From the NCBI RefSeq assembly GCF_009905375.1, contig NC_133657.1, forward strand, positions 62,001 through 126,000: 64,000 nt of DNA, given 5' to 3'. The notes under the pieces are model-generated. The model saw only the letters and a program-made list of their open reading frames with translations. It ran no database searches and had not been told where the DNA came from. The stretch comes from Apium graveolens. Lineage: Eukaryota > Streptophyta > Magnoliopsida > Apiales > Apiaceae. Positions 44,395 through 55,858 of this stretch are shown here, one piece after another; position 1 is the stretch's first letter, and every line of letters begins with the position of its first letter. The position numbers were made by a program, and so were the translations under genes.

Positions 44395-47176
44395 ATGAAT
44401 TTCTCACTTGGCTTTACCAATAACATTACTACATATGCTTATGCTACTCCCACCAAAGAGTTTGCTTGCTTCTTTTCTGTCCTTGCCGGCATTCTTATCT
44501 GCAAAATTGTAAGTCCCGCTCGATTCATATATCTTCTAATTCCATTCCCCCCCTATTTTTTTTATTATTATTCGATTTCATAACCCTAACAGAATTCCCA
44601 TTTCCAGGTTTATGAAGCCACAGGCGTAGTTAGCCTTTCCCTGTTTAAGGGATATGCCAAACTCAGCAGTCCACAGAAACTCGAATGGAACAACAGGTGC
44701 TCTTGTTCGTGCCTTCTTACTTTCCTTAATCCTTATAGCCTTTTCCCCACTTTTTTTTTTCTTCTTATTATTGTGCTTGCTTTGCTCTCCAGGGGTTTCT
44801 CTACTTTCCATGCCTTCTTTGTGGCTTTTGCTTCCATTTATATTTTGTTTCTATCCGATCTTTTCAAACACACTTCTGAGGTTGATCCTATCACATACAG
44901 GGCATCTACCTTGTCCGATACAGCACTTGGGGTACGCTATTCAAACTTAATTATGTAATTACTTGTAGTACTTATGCTATTTGACTTGGCTTAGCTGAAT
45001 GAATAATATTAAGGATTATACTGATGTTTCGATAAGTAAATTTTAAAGTTTCAAGATATATTTGTATTAGCACAAACACTTATAATACAAGACCTTGATA
45101 ATATAATAAACAATTATCGTGTGTTAGGATGGCATCTCTTTCGCGCAACATTGCCGCATATTCTATTTTCAGTACCCTCTTTTGCTATTTTGTTTTTGAC
45201 AATGTAGCTTATATTGATACAGTAAAATAAGTCAGATTGAAGATACTCTTTAAATATTTAATCCACATTACCATAAAAACAGAGCAAGAACTATGAGTTT
45301 ATTACTAGAGTCTATCTATAGATTTCTCCTTTTATGTCAGGTTTTGACGTGATTTCATGTCCGACTAATTAGTCATGATAAAAAGATATCATAAAGTTGT
45401 AACACAAATTTTATGGTTTAATATATAGTTCTTAATCAAGGCTGCAGGATGTCAAATTATTCAAAAAATATAAGAGCGGAAATTTCATAAATCTTAATTG
45501 TATGGAAATTAAGATCTAGCAGATGACAACTATAATCTCCTCAGGTTGATTTGAGTAAAATTTAATCAGATCAGTATACGGATTATCTTTATTTTCTAAC
45601 CATATGGTAGTGTCGTGACATTATGTTCTCACATGTTCTTTTTTCTCATGTTGATACAGATATCCCTTGGTTATTTTTTATCAGACTTGGCAATGATTCT
45701 TTGGAATTTTCCATCTTTAGGTGGTATGGAGTATGTAAGTATACATAATCATGCTGGATAGAGTAATAATGGACTATATGTGTAGTTTTTTCCCTTCTTT
45801 ATCTTATTGGGTCTTGTTTTCGAATCCTATGCAGTCTGGAAGTCTAGTAGATCTTTTTACGTTTTGTTCATTCCAGTTGGTATATTTTAACAGGTCTTGC
45901 ACCATGGACTCTCCATGTTTTCAATTATTCAATCCATTGTAAGTGGTCAAGCGCAATTTTACATACTAATGGTTCTCTTTACTGAGACCACAACTCCCTC
46001 CGTGAACCTAAGATGGTAAAGACAACTTATAAAAGAAAAACCTCTCTCAATACTACTATACTCAAGATTCAACTCCTTTTGATTTCTCTTTAATCATGTG
46101 CAGGTATCTAGATGTTGCGGGTCAGAAGAAGTCTAAACTTTATACCTGCAATGGCATTGCATTGTTCTTGGGGTGGTTGGTACAGTCTACAACCTTGAAA
46201 CCTCTCTTTTTATTTTACTCTGAGTTTTACATATCCAGAAAGTACTCTGTGGTCAGCTGCGTGCAGTAATGGACCCTATGTACTATAGATATAAATATAA
46301 TATAAAAGTACAACTATAGGACACATTTAAAGTAAATCTCTATCCTGTCAAAAATACTGTGCAGCACTAAAAGCCTGAAGTATATTTGAGTTTTGGACCA
46401 AAATACATCTAAAAATATCGTTAAGCATAAATGTTAGGGGCGAAAAGTGGCGAATGATAAGTTTGCCAAGTTTTTACTTGCATTACAAAAAATGTAAAAC
46501 ATGACTATATTGTTAGGATATAAATATTAGATCCATGTTAAGGAACCGGTTGCTTTAAAACCTCCGAGGAGTTAGAGGAAGACCGTTACCAGGATCCCAT
46601 ATTAATATTCTAACATATATACCTAAATCTGCAAACAAAAACTATAAAATTTTCTACTACTCGAAGTAGCATGGATTCTAATATTTCTATATGTAGTTGT
46701 AAAACCAATCAGTTAGAGCGGCAACCTTTAATTCGTCATTGTGAATCTCTAAAGCACGGGTCTTTTGATGTTATATGGAAGTAATTTGTACTTCTGCCGA
46801 GTCCCTTTAAAGTGGATGCTTTAACAAGATATAAATTAATTTTGTTACATGTTAACTAACTCATCTGATGTCTTCAGGGTGCCAGGATCCTTTGGTTTGT
46901 CTTCTTTTTCTACCACATGTTTAACCATTTTGATCAGGTGAGCCAGATCAATTAAAAGCGCCTGCCTATGATAAAATGAAATATTAATTTGTCTTTACAG
47001 GTTAGGGGCTAAATATCATCATTTTATAAACATTTCAGGTTCAGAAAATTTATCCTTTGGGCTTCTACAGCATGCTTACCGTACCTCCTGCGTTGGCAAT
47101 AATGAACTTGTTCTGGTTCTGGAAAATCACCAAAGGAATGATAAAGACGCTTACGAAAGCCAGACACAGTGTGTAG
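44395..47176 (+). CDS. TLC-domain (TRAM/LAG1/CLN8) membrane protein, TMEM56-like
   Basis: Multi-pass endomembrane protein of the TLC superfamily. Substrate and reaction are unknown for this branch. Eight exons: 44395-44508, 44608-44696, 44793-44931, 45660-45734, 45894-46015, 46104-46179, 46878-46937 and 47039-47176. They sum to 813 bp, 270 codons plus TAG, with every junction GT-AG and in phase. The start is MNFSLGFTNNITTY; a GTG lies further upstream in frame but no ATG. TLC landmarks: SSPQKLEWNNRGFSTFHAFF, then YRASTLSDTALGISLGYFLSDL, the His pair in EYVLHHGLSMFS and VNLRWYLD. The C-terminus is basic (KMIKTL-like, TKARHSV). At least five hydrophobic segments are evident. A 5' untranslated intron is possible (donor near 44190, acceptor near 44359). 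Confidence 0.92.
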
Positions 47177-48655
47177 GCGTTTACTATTTTTATAAAAGAA
47201 GATTGTTTCTCGTAGTTTCACTTAACAATGTACATTCTGCACCTGTAAATTTTGCGATTGGCTTTTTTAGATATCAAAAGGCTGGGGGTTAATTCAATTG
47301 AAAATTCTCAAGAGGGTCCAGGCATCCGCATTATATGTAATTGTTTGTGGTTTGAAGAATATATATGAAACTATCTTCATGAAAAATCAATCTTCTCGGT
47401 ATAGAAAAATTCCTGGATCTTTTCTTATTTATTAAATTTCTAAAGTTAAATAGATAGTGCACACTTGTGAGTTAAAAATAGGGGCAACTCTTTGGAGGAC
47501 CCTCAAAATGCATAGGTTAATTGTACAATATAAATCCAGAGAATATCCTCTTAATATTTTTGTTAGAACTTGGTATAAATTTTGGGAGTTAGATATTTCA
47601 CTTGTACATTTATTTATATAGGCGCATATTCTTTACTTCTTTACTATCAAACCACATTAAGTGTCTTATATGATTCCCATGTTTGAAAAACAAAGAGTAT
47701 AAAAGAAAACAAATGATATGCAATTAAGTGTCTTATATAATTCCCATGTTTGAAAAACAAAGAGTATAAAAGAAAACAAATGATATGCAATTAAGTGTCT
47801 TATATGATTCTCATGTTTGAAAAACAAAGAATATAAAAGAAAACAAATAATATACAATGAGTACTGCGTAATTTAAAGGATACAATACATATTTTTTTAT
47901 ATAAGTTCTGCGAAACTAAAAGTAAACCTGTATACTAGACTAACAATTTTTTCTATTAATTTTATATGAATTGCAGTAATTTTAAACTATCTAAATAAAG
48001 TTTTTATTACTTGAGCAAATTACATACTTGATATTTAATAATAAAAATTAAAACAATGATATATTTAAATGATGATGGATGTACATATATGTTTTATTCT
48101 TAGTTTAGTTTTTATTTATTCACTGTAAATTCAAATGAATCCTTAAAAGTTAAAACTTGTAAAATATAACTATAGAGGTAACTGAAACAAAATCTTATAA
48201 TTCAGCATCTCTATTCCTCGCTAGATTTTGCCCCCAGCTGCTACTTGTAATGCTGCATTTCCTTTTAAAGCTCACTGGCTTGATAAAACTTAATGTACCT
48301 GTGTATTACTATTAGGAAGGAGGCCCAGCTTAAGCATCGTCACCCAATTTTCTCCAAAGCCTCTCAGTACTTGTGACATAGTTCGAGCTTCTTCTCACAG
48401 CAGCTTAAAATTATCAATCAGGCTGCAGTTTAAGAAACAACCAATTTCACAGTTGGTACACATTATTAGTCCTCAATCTTTCTGTGTGTAGATGCATCTG
48501 AGTAGCCTGTCAATTTATGCATCAGACTGAGGTTATTGCTCATAGGCAACTTGGGCATTGAATTAGGCATGCCAGGTAATTTATAGATATTGTGAAAACT
48601 ATGAGCCGCTTGGATAGCTAAAAATGGCATAAATAAGCTAGAGGGATGAAATGTG
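47177..48655. other. Intergenic region downstream of the TLC gene
   Basis: It contains 3' untranslated sequence near 47177-47400, a three-unit tandem repeat at 47657-47858 and AT-rich DNA. An 89-codon minus-strand frame at 48466-48735 crosses into the TRIM element and is not recognised; it is probably not a gene. Confidence 0.5.
47657..47858. repeat. Three-copy tandem repeat, 67-bp unit
   Basis: Copies start at 47657, 47724 and 47791 with TTAAGTGTCTTATATRATTC. Each continues with a CCATGTTTGAAAAACAAAGA-like block. The first two are nearly identical. The third has a few substitutions. Confidence 0.9.
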
Positions 48656-48660
48656 TTACC

Positions 48661-49326
48661 TGTGACCACCCGGGTCAAATTCCGAGTATTTTTCGAAAAT
48701 CCGAAATAAGTCGAAGCATACTGTCCCGAATGCAATCAACTTGGGTTACGACAAGCCCAACACAGGCCCCAAAAAATCATTATTTGTTGGTGCACATAGT
48801 AGTAGTACTTTGCCTTATAAACTGAACAGAAGTCCCAAATCTCTTCGACGTGGGACTGGGGTGTTACAAACTCCCCCAACCATGATTTGTTGGTGCACAT
48901 AGTAGTAGTATTTTGCCCTATAAACTGAACAGAAGTCTCAAATCTCCTCGATGTGGGATTGTGGTGTTACAAACTCCTCCACTTAAACTCCCGACATCCT
49001 CATCAGGCCAAAACAGACAACCCATAGGTCCAGATCTTTGCCACTCTAGCCATTGTGGGATAATACCGGCTGGCTTCGTGTCCCCACCTCCGGACCTCTT
49101 GCCATTGGGGGATAATACCACCAGCATTCGTGTCCCCACCTCCGACAACTTGACGCATCAAGTTTTCGAGAGTCGGCTCTGATGCCATATATACTAAACA
49201 GAAGTCCCCACCTCCGGCAACAATCATGATTTGTTGGTGCACATAGTAGTACTTTACCTTATAAACTAAACAGAAGTCACAAATCTACTCGACGCGGAAC
49301 TGTCGACGTGGGACTGTGGTGTTACA
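48661..49326 (-). mobile_element. TRIM-type element with three LTR units, tRNA-Met PBS and PPT
   Basis: Perfect 5-bp duplication ttacc at 48656-48660 and 49327-49331. On the minus strand three LTR-like units start TGTAACACCMCARTCCCAC at 49326, 48971 and 48868. The first LTR ends near 49188 and is followed by TGGCATCAGAGCC (plus 49175-49187), a tRNA-Met-type primer-binding site. AGTTTAAGTGGAGGAGTT precedes the second unit as a polypurine tract, and GGTTGGGGGAGTT precedes the third. The interior includes a duplicated GGAGGTGGGGACACGAA block and no coding. The outer left part continues past the third unit to GGGTGGTCACA. Confidence 0.82.
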
Positions 49327-49769
49327 TTACCTTTGTGAATCTATCAATTATCTGTTACAGGAGGATTAATATTTCTCAATATTAATCTGAAAATATTAGT
49401 TACTTTTAATTTCTATTTTTCTGTTCTAAAAAGAATTAGGCAGGAGAGTTGGTTAAATAGTTCAAATGTGATTTGGAGGGAACAGCTGTTAACATGTATT
49501 AATAGTGATCATTTCAGAAGATCAAGTACTCAGATTTTATATGAAATAGATTTATGTTATCTCATCTCTCTCTGTTCTATTATCTCATCTCATCTCTTTT
49601 CTTTCTTTGTTCTTCACTTCAATCTTTATTAGTTATATTAGATTAAAACTAAGTCTTAAGGAATCATTGATCCCCTTAACATTGGTATCAAAGCCTTTCA
49701 TTTGGGAATTTCGTTGCGACATTTCATCAAACAGTTGTCATTCTGGCAATTACAAGAAAAATTACAGCT

Positions 49770-52700
49770 ATGGAGGATCAATTCAAGATCTTGATTGATA
49801 ACCACTCAAGGAAACAAGAAGCCCAGATCAAGTGCTTAGAGGAAAACATGCTCAAGATGATGCAAGCGATCACAGATATGAAAGATCAGATCAAGAACAA
49901 TGAAAGTTCGTCAAGAAGTCAAGAAGAAACACAACCATTGTTGGAACAAGGTAATCATACTGTTCATCCTCGTTCGCTTAGTTTCATGCCTAAACTTGAG
50001 TTTCCGAAGTTTGATGGATCTAATCCTAGGGTATGGATCAAGAAAGCTAGTAAATACTTTGAGTTGTGTAAAATTCAAGATGATCAGAGGGTAGACTTAA
50101 CTTCTTTACATATGGTTGATAAGGCTGAAAATTGGATTACAAGTTATTTAGCTGTGAGGAAAAGTGTAGAATGGGGAGTGTTTACAACTGATTTTATCAG
50201 CAAGATTTCGAGATGATAATGGGGCAAACATTGTAGAGCAATTTAACAAATTGATTCAGCAAGATAGTTTAGAAAAATACATTAATGCTTTTGAGGATTT
50301 AAGGGCTGTAATGATACAGATCAACCATGTGCTTCCTGATAACTATATTCTTGATAGTTTTATAGTAGGACTTAAACTATCTGTGAAACCATTTGTAAGA
50401 GCTTTCAAACCAACTACTATCTCTCAGGCTATAGAGTATGCTAGGTTGCAGGATGAGTCTCTCAGTTTGGTGACTCAAAAGTTTTCCAAATTACCCTTTA
50501 ATGCTTTTAAGCCATCACCTTCAGCATCTGTGTAACGCCCCCAAATCCGGGGTCAAGGGATTTGGTCGTCACTATAAAACTTCAATCCAAATTAACCCGT
50601 TTAATCAATAAATAAATGCCAGCGGAAGATATTTATCATTTATGACCCCAAAACTAATACAAGATCTTTTAAGGTTACAGTTCTAGAAACAAGATATCCA
50701 AATTCCATAATTTTTTTCACTTTCTTTTGAAACCTCTTTTTAACAAATTCCAACTCAAACTAAACCCACTAGTATAACTTCGAAATGAAGTATACTAGGC
50801 CCAAATAAATATACAACTATATATAATATAATATAAACAACTTTATACAATAAAACTTACACTAGTCCGCAAACCCTGGACCAACCACCTTCCAAAAGCT
50901 TCTTCTTTGCTTCCTCGAATTACGCAGCTAAACAGCGCAAGCTAATCCTCATTGGAGGTTAAATTTGAAAACATGCAAGTATGAGCAAAAGAAATGCTCA
51001 GCAAGATCATTATGACATATATAGGGTCTTTTGATATAAAACCGACATCTGCATTAGAGAAGAACATTTAAAATCATAATTGCTGAATCATAAAATTTTA
51101 GTTAAGGAATCCCAGAAATTGGTTCCTCATTTGTAGTCAAAAGCCTTTTTGATATTTTCGAGCGAAATGCTTTAGCAATACTTTGAATCTTTCCGAGAAT
51201 AAGACTCATAAAACAGTGTTTACGGAAATATCGTAAACAACAATAACATGAAACAATGATTATGGATTGAATCACAAACTTTATTCAAAATTAAACTCTT
51301 GAATTAATACTTATTTTGCTGTCATATCAAATTAGATATTAATACGAACTTTGATGCTTACAACCTACCTGCACTAAAATAGGGAAGTCAACATCAATCA
51401 TCTGCATTAATACCACCTTTGATATTTAACAACAACTTAAATATCAACATCAATCAGAATCAGAATCAAAACTATATTCTACCATTATTCCAAAACGGAA
51501 ACAGTTGATAAATCATTTATTCTATGAATATCAAAAATGATATGATAATTTAGATTGGGATCATTCTCCGACGGACGTACTATCACATGCTGATCAGCTC
51601 GTGTGATAGCACAAGGTCATGATTCGTAGAAACGTGACCCCAAAAACACGAGTACTCAAACAAAAGGCAATATACCTGCATGTGGCAAAAATTGTGTCAT
51701 AATATTCCATATGACACTTAAAAATAACCCTCCGCTGAACCGTCCGTCCCGGTCACTTACGCAATTATGATCCAATCTTAAAGCCTTTTATTGAAATGGT
51801 GTCATAATAATTGACACCCGAAATAATTTTATTCCCCCAATTCTTGGGTAGGAATATTCGCAACCAAATCACTTTTCTCAAAATCCAAAACATTTATAAA
51901 TCCGATAATTGGATAAGTAAAATCACTTGACTATTCTGAACATAGAATAGCAGATGAGTATTTGCATAAACAGAATTATTTAATTCAACGATATGTAAAA
52001 CATTTATCGATTCTAAACTGAGAATAGGGAAAGCAATACTTGTATCAAAAGATTTAAAATAAGTATCACTTGAACAATAAGTGATGATAGGGATACTTGC
52101 CTTTGGGTTTTAGCAGTTAGTCACACTCGCAATGACGCATCTATTCTGACATTCTGTCTCAAAACATCACCGCCTTTATTCTACTAATCCTTTGGCCTGC
52201 TGCTCATGCAGTGCGGCAACCCAATATTCCATACTATTCAACTCTAATCTTCTTCCATTCCATCTGGTCCTAATCAACTTGGATGATCCGCATCAATTTG
52301 TAGAGCTTGAAACAAGGATTGATTTGATAGGTAGAACGTTTGATTTGGTTCCCGGAATCAATCAAAATCATGAATCAAAGGTTTGCTCAAGAATTTCACC
52401 CCCAATTTTGTGTTCTTCAATTTATTTTTAATGAATTAAAATGAAATAAAATAAATAACTTTGGCTAATTATATTTTTAAGAAATTAAGTACCCCAAAAT
52501 CAATTTAGGTTGTTTTTATTCCCATAATTAAAATAATTAAACCCCAAAACTATAATTACGGGGAATAGTTTTAAAAACAGTAAAATATAAATTTCGTATA
52601 TAAATTCCCCAAAAATTGTGAATAATTCAAAAATGCATAAATACTGGGTATTTGAAATACGTATAATTTTATAAAAATAACAACACGAATTTTATGAGCT

Positions 52701-54520
52701 TTAACGTCCCGGTGGGGTCCCGGTCCGTTTATTTTTGAAAAACAGCAACGAGACTTAAACTAACAGAAACCCCCGAAAACATATAAAATACATTCAACAC
52801 ACATAAAACGAGATAAAACGAGTACCTCGATAAAGACGCAAATAAGCACGCGTCTAAATTACTGATCGATTCATATAAATGCATTTTAAAACACATAACC
52901 AGTATCTCGTTGGATCATATCGGATCCGAAAATACTTTACTTAGCCGCTAAGTAACTATAAAACGATACAATTTAATACCATATTTGGATAATTATCAAA
53001 ACCGGGTTTCTTATAAAACACCATATGAGAAAAGAATGTAAAATATCCCGTCTCTCGAGAATACGGGTTTTATTGATTTATCCAAACGATTATCGTATCG
53101 AAAATTGTACGCCGGGCTCGTACGGGTCAAACCGTAATCCGGATCGGAAAAGTTAAAACACGGAAAATGTCCGGAATTACCAGATTAGGTTAGGAAGGAA
53201 TTTTCGGAAGAGTTTCGGGTTGTAAAAACGTAAAAACAGTTGAAGTTGGACGATTTCCGGTTATATAAAACAATTTTGTAATTAAACAGAAAATAATTAA
53301 TAAATACATAAATCATTATAAAATCATCTAACAGTCCAAAAATTATGAGAAAAATATCACAATTATCTATATTTTATTCTGAACATATAAAAAAATTAAA
53401 ATACTCAAAGAATATCATATATAAACATCCAAAGCATCAACTCCAATCACCAGATAATTCACCAAAATTCACATAAAAATCACATAAACAATTCCAAATA
53501 ATTATAATAATAATATATGAAAATATGGGATATTACAATCTGTTCCAATGTTGGCTAACAATAAACCACCACTGTTACCTACTCCTAAAATTGCAAGTGA
53601 GACTTCTTATATACCAAGGATTGATAAAAAATAGTTAAGAAATAATAGGTTTGTGCCAGCAGATGTCAGGGCTGAAAAGATTGCAAAGGGGCTCTGTTAT
53701 TTTTGTGATGATAAATATGAGATAGGGCATAAATGTAAGTTCAAGGAGCCTCAATTGTTCACTGTGAAAGTTCCAGGAGAAGGTGATCAAACAACTGAGG
53801 AAGGAGAATTGTTTTCAGAAGAGTATTTTATTGACCCTTGCATTTCTGTGAATGCATTATCAGGAAGCCAGAATTACCAAACAATGAGGGTTAAAGGAAT
53901 ACTGCAGGGTAAATCAGTTTCAATTCTAATAGATTTTGGGAGTACCCATAATTTTCTTGATCTGAAATTAGCTGAGTCTTTGGGATGTGATATAGAAATG
54001 ATTAGCCCTCAAGCTATCACTATGGCAGATGGGAATCACATTCCACGTGATAAAGTTTGTAAGAGTTTGAAATGGACAATGGCTACAACAATATTTGATG
54101 CAGATGCTTTGTTAATTCCTCTTGGGGGGCGTGATATGGTTTTAGGTATTCAGTGGTTAAGCACTTTAGGGTCTGTCAACTGGGATTTTAAGAATTTAAG
54201 AATGGAATTCTCACTCAAGGAGTTAAAGTTGTATTAAAGGGACTTCAATGCATAAATTGAAGGTAATTGAAAAACAACCATCTTTGAGAATGTTGACTGA
54301 GGCAGATCAACTATGCTTCATTCAAGTCAGGGAGTGTTCAGATAAAAAGTCTTTGTTGTCTGCATCTTCACAATCTGCATCAGGGGTCTCACGAGTTTGG
54401 CCTGCTCTGGAAGATTTGAAGAAGAAGTATGTTGTCATATTTGAAGAACCTGTTGATCTCCCTCCTCAAAGAGGAGTATATGATCATAGGATTCCTTTGG
54501 AACTGTTATTCCTAGAAGAC
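49770..54520 (+). pseudogene. Ty3/Gypsy gag-protease-RT remnant, frameshifted and interrupted
   Basis: Gag opens MEDQFKILIDNHSRKQEAQ, coiled, with the retrotransposon gag core (MPKLEFPKFDGSNPRVWI, ...). A one-base shift at about 50195-50205 moves the frame to that of ARFRDDNGANIVEQF. Gag breaks at 50530, inside the solo LTR's target site, and resumes at 53543 after its end. An in-frame TAG lies near 53631. A knuckle-like CYFCDDKYEIGHKC is at about 53695-53740. The aspartic protease follows at about 53840-54220, where the active-site motif reads DFGSTHNF instead of the usual D-S/T-G. The RT lead-in PPQRGVYDHRIPLE is at about 54465-54505. Chromovirus-like by these features, but no chromodomain is available to confirm. 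Confidence 0.8.
50531..53537 (+). mobile_element. Solo LTR (3007 bp) inserted in gag, perfect 5-bp target duplication
   Basis: The element starts TGTAACGCCCCCAAATCC and ends GGGATATTACA. It is flanked by atctg at 50526-50530 and 53538-53542. Removing it with one flank restores continuous gag sequence across the site. It has TG...CA ends and the TGTAAC start of the 11141 solo LTR, and an AATGCTCAGCAAGATC word near 50994 like the CTCAGCAAG of that LTR. No PBS, PPT or pol was found, and no internal copy of its start. A very long LTR, so alternatively a non-autonomous element with unrecognised structure. Confidence 0.85.
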
Positions 54521-54526
54521 TAACAA

Positions 54527-55666
54527 TGAGATTTACAGAAGGGGGGTTGAATGTAAATCTCAAAACTTTTTCAAGTTTTGAGCAGTTTATAAAGTTGTGT
54601 GTTCAAGAAGAACAAGTGTGTGAATTGCTTTAAGCTAATACAGACAGATATATATTCAAGCACAAATGTAAAGAACACAACAGACCTTAAAAACTTTTCT
54701 GGTGGATTTGTTGTTCCACCAGAGATGGTATATTAGAAAATCTGTGTTCAACAATGTTGATCACAGCTGCATCCTAGTACAAACTAGATGAATTTTCTCT
54801 CAAGATATTTCTTGACAGCTCTGGAAAAATTCTATCTAATTACTAGCTTCTTCTTGGTTCATATATATTACCAAGTGTACAAGTGAAAAACAATATAAAA
54901 TTACAATAGTAAAATAAGTTCTTCACTTGCTTCTTTTCCTGTTCACTCAAGTACTTTGTTGACTATTGCAACTTTGTACAAAAGAAGAACGGCTGCTTTT
55001 TCTGTTGATCCTGAAATTCGGCTACCACATCTCAGTTTTCTCTGTCAACCCACGTGCCTCTGTTTGTAGGTACAACTACCACTTATCAACGGCTGATTAG
55101 CAGAACATCCGTTGAAGCTTTCATCCGTTGATGACTTCATCCGTTGAAGGATGTTATCCGTTGAAGCTTTCATCCGTTGATGCTCTCATCCGTTGAAGGA
55201 TGTTATCCGTTGAAGCTTTCATCCGTTGATGCTCTCATCCGTTGAAGGATGTTATCCGTTGAAGCTTTCATCCGTTGATGCTCTCATCCGTTGAAGGATG
55301 TTATCCGTTGAAGCTTTAGAGACATCCGTTGAAGCTTAGCTTCTCATCCGTTGAAGGTCTTTTAAGTCATCCGTTGATACCACTTCATTTATACAAAATT
55401 ACAAGGCATGAAATATTTACAATTGGCCTTCCTATCTGCATATCATCTAGTAGTCAACATGACTCATAGTTTCTCTCAACTTCTAAGAATTACAATTTTA
55501 AATACAGAGACTGAAATATGCTACAATACTAGACTTATTTCTAAGTAAAGCTACACCATCAACGGATAGCCAAAGTGGTCTTATCCGTTGAGGCTACAGA
55601 CACTAAATTTCTACTTAAGTGTTTTGTTAAACATATCATCAAACTAATGCACATATATTCCTAACA
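54527..55666 (-). mobile_element. 3' LTR of the Sirevirus (1140 bp)
   Basis: On the minus strand it starts TGTTAGGAATATATGTGC directly after the PPT and ends CCTTCTGTAAATCTCA. It contains 18 exact copies of ATCCGTTGA or its complement, 16 of them in the array at 55107-55377. The flank at its downstream end is aacaa (54522-54526). Confidence 0.85.
55107..55377. repeat. ATCCGTTGA array in the Sirevirus LTR
   Basis: Sixteen ATCCGTTGA words occur in the same direction. The core is a 49-bp unit of three words (spaced 16, 16 and 17 bp: ...GAAGCTTTC, ...GATGCTCTC, ...GAAGGATGTT) repeated about four times. Irregular copies lie at both ends. Confidence 0.95.
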
Positions 55667-55680
55667 ATCTCCCCCTATTT
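55667..55680 (-). other. Polypurine tract of the Sirevirus
   Basis: Minus strand AAATAGGGGGAGAT lies directly before the LTR start TGTTAGG. This is the expected plus-strand primer. Confidence 0.85.
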
Positions 55681-55858
55681 ATGTCTATAAGAACTGTAGG
55701 CATAAATTCAGGGTTAACTTGATGATAACAAAACACTTAACAAATATTTGAATTGAAACTAAGTAGAAATATAAAAAGTGCTGCAAAAGTGTATGTACTA
55801 GGAGGTAATTGAAGATTTACAGTATTTCCAAGGGTGCTCCTCTAGCCTGAGCAAAACA

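Larger units (their letters stand above)
49353..54520 (+). mobile_element. Truncated Ty3/Gypsy element (5' LTR, PBS, gag, protease, start of RT)
   Basis: The 5' LTR 49353-49681 runs TGTTACAGG...CCTTAACA with TGTTA/TAACA ends (329 bp). A primer-binding site TGGTATCAAAGC at 49683-49694 resembles the tRNA-Met type. Gag starts at 49770. The coding part is split by a 3.0-kb solo LTR at 50531-53537. It stops about 25 codons into the RT lead-in (RGVYDHRIPLE) just before the Sirevirus LTR at 54527. No 3' LTR is in the window. Confidence 0.85.

Noticed and set aside
48466..48735. 89-codon minus-strand ORF
   Set aside because: It runs from unique DNA into the TRIM insertion and shows no known domain.
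52192..52431. 79-codon ORF inside the solo LTR
   Set aside because: It begins at a non-ATG codon, shows no recognised domain and lies in an LTR.
55107..55377. CRISPR-like array of short repeats
   Set aside because: Repeats are only 9 bp, the spacers are themselves repeated, and the context is a plant LTR.
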